From Terriglobus sp. (GTDB taxonomy: Bacteria; Acidobacteriota; Terriglobia; Terriglobales; Acidobacteriaceae), in contig JAHFTZ010000117.1 in NCBI GenBank assembly GCA_023265355.1, forward strand, positions 1 through 7,065: a stretch of DNA of 7,065 nucleotides, read 5' to 3'. The translations under genes were made by a program, and so were the position numbers. This document shows, in pieces, positions 5,521-7,065 of this stretch. The stretch's first letter is position 1; each line of letters begins with the position of its first letter. The notes beneath the pieces are model-generated. The model was not told where the DNA came from and did no database searches. It was given only the letters and a program-made list of their open reading frames with translations.

Positions 5521-6682
5521 GCTGGTCCGTCCGCGCGGCCCGCTCAAGGATGCGGCGGGAGCGGCCAAGGAGGTGCATGGCCAGCGAAAGGCTCTGCGGC
5601 GTCACGATGCCGAGGACGCGGTCGCCTTCGCCGTTATCGCTGTTGCGCTCGATGATGGGGACCATCTGGGTTCCGCCGCCGCCGATGCGTGCCAGCGTGG
5701 CGGAGAGAGAATCTTCTGCCCCGGCTACGGGAAAGGTCCGCGCCATGACGCCCTGCACGTAGCCGTTGCCCTGGTTCAGGGCGTCGGAGAGGGTCTGCCG
5801 CGAGACGGTGCCGACAAGCAGCGAGCCGCGCACGACGGGGAAGATGTCTTGCAGAGAGTGAACGCTGCGGTCCATCGCCATCTCCAGCGTATCGGCGGAG
5901 GAGATGGTGGTGAAGTCGGTGAGCATGACGTCGCGCATCAGGACGCTCTCGCCCGTGGCGGTCTCCGCGCCGACGGCGGTGGCAGTTTCCATCTGCGCTC
6001 CCACCATAAGGAACGCACCCATCACCATCAACCAGACGTTCTGCATGGAGATACCGGCGATGACGAGGGCCATGGAGATGGTCTGGCTGATGCCTGCCAT
6101 GGCGCGCGCGCCGCGCACCGTGCCCCGGATCTTTGCGAAGCGCTGCCGAAGGGCGATACCTGCGTCCAGCGGAGCGGCGGGGATGAGGTGCAGGCCGCCG
6201 AGGAGAACCTGAGTCCAGATGAGCGAACGCAGAAGATAGGCGGGCGTCACCCACGGGCGTTCGAAGAGGTTGACCTGGTTGGTGGCCATGTAGAGCAGAA
6301 GCGCCAGCGTGATGCCGATGAAGAAGTTCGCCAGAGGACCGGCGAGGGCCACGAGGTGGCTCTCCTGTGCTTCTTTTTTTGAACCGTTGGAGAAGGACGG
6401 CACAGCGCCTGCAGGGAGGATGAGCAGCGAGGAAAGCTTCGCTCCCGAGGCGGCGAAGGCGATGGAGCGTGCAACTTCGCGAACCATAACGGCGGCCAGC
6501 ATCAAGAGCCAGAGGGTAAAGCCGCGAATGGCCGTTGCGCCAGTGAAGGACGCGTAGGTCATGCTGAAGAACAGGAACAGGATCCAAAGCACATGCAGGC
6601 GGATTTCAACGCCGAACAGAACTCCAATCCGCATGGAAGGCGTGCGCATCCTTCGATTGTATGCGCCCTCAGGCAGAGGCAT
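5510..6682 (-). CDS. M50 (site-2 protease)-like membrane protein with two CBS domains, active-site histidines missing
   Basis: Five hydrophobic segments (about 29-49, 54-76, 110-133, 148-172, 201-229) are followed by two CBS domains (about 248-305 and 309-370). This is the layout of site-2-protease family M50B with C-terminal CBS modules, which normally cut membrane proteins and sense adenine nucleotides. The family core is recognisable: ALAGPLANFFIG (112-123) and the second metal motif HLIPAAPLDAG (165-175) with its aspartate at 173. The HExxH zinc motif, however, reads Arg-Glu-Val-Ala-Arg (68-72), so both histidine ligands are replaced and the conserved Asn and second Gly of NxxPxxxLDGG are His and Ala. 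Proteolysis by the usual mechanism is unlikely; a binding or regulatory role is inferred. The frame is intact and long, so it is not a decaying pseudogene. Starts at 6682, 6649 and 6634 are all possible; conserved sequence begins around the third (MRIGVLFG). It overlaps rsmI downstream and is divergent from rsmD. Confidence 0.88.
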   Translation of the reverse strand: MPLPEGAYNRRMRTPSMRIGVLFGVEIRLHVLWILFLFFSMTYASFTGATAIRGFTLWLLMLAAVMVREVARSIAFAASGAKLSSLLILPAGAVPSFSNGSKKEAQESHLVALAGPLANFFIGITLALLLYMATNQVNLFERPWVTPAYLLRSLIWTQVLLGGLHLIPAAPLDAGIALRQRFAKIRGTVRGARAMAGISQTISMALVIAGISMQNVWLMVMGAFLMVGAQMETATAVGAETATGESVLMRDVMLTDFTTISSADTLEMAMDRSVHSLQDIFPVVRGSLLVGTVSRQTLSDALNQGNGYVQGVMARTFPVAGAEDSLSATLARIGGGGTQMVPIIERNSDNGEGDRVLGIVTPQSLSLAMHLLGRSRRILERAARTDQRDQ

Positions 6683-6704
6683 CGGCTTGTATTATGCGAA
6701 GAGA
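6683..6704. promoter_or_regulatory. Divergent promoter region between the M50-like gene and rsmD
   Basis: Only 22 bp separate the longest M50 start (6682) and the rsmD GTG (6705). Overlapping -10-like boxes lie on both strands: TATTAT on plus at 6690-6695 and CATAAT on minus at 6696-6691. No good -35 box accompanies either. If used, both transcripts would begin within a few bases of the start codons, meaning nearly leaderless mRNAs, or the M50 start is further in (6649 or 6634). Confidence 0.3.
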
Positions 6705-7065
6705 GTGCGGGTGATAGCAGGGACATATCGATCACGGCCTTTGGTTGGGCCTCCCGGAACGGCGACACGTCCCACCAGCGACCGCCTGCGCGAGACGCTC
6801 TTCAACGTCCTGGCCCTGCGGATCGCGGGTACGCGATTTGCCGATCTGTATGCAGGCACGGGCGCGGTTGGGATCGAGGCGATCAGCCGGGGAGCCGAGC
6901 ATGTCTTCTTTGCGGAGACGAATGCGAAGGCGCTTACGGCGATCCGGGCGAATCTGAAGTCGCTCGAGATTCGCTCCGGCTACACGCTGGAGCCAGCCGG
7001 AACGGCGACGCTGTTGAAGCGGATCGTGAAGCAGGGCAATGTGCTGGACATAATTTTTCTGGATC
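6705..7065 (+). CDS. rsmD: 16S rRNA (guanine(966)-N(2))-methyltransferase RsmD (partial, 3' end off window)
   Basis: RsmD methylates N2 of G966 in the 30S head, near the P site. The 120 codons present show the family N-terminus RVIAGTYRSRPL (2-13), a GPPGTATRPTSDRLRETLFN segment (15-34) and the SAM-binding motif I DLYAGTGAVGIEAISRGA (47-64). The acidic end of the next strand follows (FFAE, 67-70), and the window ends at IIFLD, just where the catalytic (D/N)PPY motif is expected. The start is GTG at 6705, chosen because RVIAG follows at once as in other members; an in-frame TTG at 6687 would add only six residues, and the ATG at 6694 is out of frame. The Shine-Dalgarno is weak (GAAGAG close to the GTG). 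It is the second 16S rRNA methyltransferase gene here, divergent from the M50-rsmI-DUF1348 group. Confidence 0.95.
   Translation, partial: MRVIAGTYRSRPLVGPPGTATRPTSDRLRETLFNVLALRIAGTRFADLYAGTGAVGIEAISRGAEHVFFAETNAKALTAIRANLKSLEIRSGYTLEPAGTATLLKRIVKQGNVLDIIFLD

Noticed and set aside
4096..5655. 519-codon open frame on the plus strand
   Set aside because: It lies opposite DUF1348 and rsmI, which are clearly real. The translation is a Gly/Ala/Asp/Val-rich shadow with no motif.
5342..6587. Long frames overlapping the M50 gene on both strands (5342-6382 plus, 5634-6587 minus)
   Set aside because: They run through the M50 and rsmI coding sequence out of frame; the Arg/His-rich translations are typical of GC-rich shadows.
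1..7065. CRISPR arrays, tRNA or rRNA genes, insertion sequences
   Set aside because: I saw no evenly spaced direct repeats, no tRNA-like cloverleaf or CCA-ended stretch, no conserved rRNA segments and no transposase motifs.

Overview
The window is high-GC bacterial DNA that looks chromosomal. Its gene content is mostly housekeeping: a protein-bound-sulfide cysteine pathway, two 16S rRNA methyltransferases and an M50/CBS membrane protein. With the spacing of short conserved hypotheticals, this suggests an Acidobacteriota (Terriglobia-type) genome. That placement is inferred from remembered gene neighbourhoods and sequence flavour; no marker in the window proves it.

Region 1 (about 1-2253, minus strand) is a tightly packed operon, transcribed right to left: cysM (PLP-dependent cysteine synthase), a JAMM/Mov34 metallopeptidase of the Mec type whose ATG directly abuts the cysM stop, and an open frame that leaves the left edge. 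That last frame joins an N-terminal CysO-like ubiquitin-fold sulfur carrier, ending Ala-Gly-Gly, to a MoeB/ThiF-type E1-like adenylyltransferase. Together these supply the parts of the route described in Mycobacterium tuberculosis: the E1-like enzyme activates the carrier's C-terminal glycine, a thiocarboxylate forms, CysM transfers the sulfur to an activated serine, and the JAMM peptidase releases cysteine from the carrier. The unusual point is that carrier and activating enzyme are one polypeptide, so the reactive diglycine is internal and must be exposed by cleavage.

Region 2 (2378-4093) is a looser stretch. It holds a 137-residue protein I do not recognise (+), a gene-free stretch of about 470 bp carrying a 67-bp structured palindromic element, an SRPBCC (START-like) protein (+), and a convergent 84-residue membrane protein of the superinfection-immunity family (-). 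A GC-rich hairpin lies between the two convergent genes.

Region 3 (4153-6682, minus strand) reads right to left as an M50/site-2-protease-like membrane protein with two CBS domains, rsmI, and a DUF1348 NTF2-like protein. M50 and rsmI overlap, and rsmI and DUF1348 are 9 bp apart. The M50 protein has lost both zinc-binding histidines of HExxH, which reads Arg-Glu-Val-Ala-Arg, so it should be a pseudoprotease. Region 4 (6705-7065, plus strand) is the 5' part of rsmD, divergent from the M50 gene across a 22-bp gap and cut by the right edge.

The observations most worth following are the CysO-E1 fusion beside its probable processing peptidase, the M50 pseudoprotease, and the 67-bp palindromic element.
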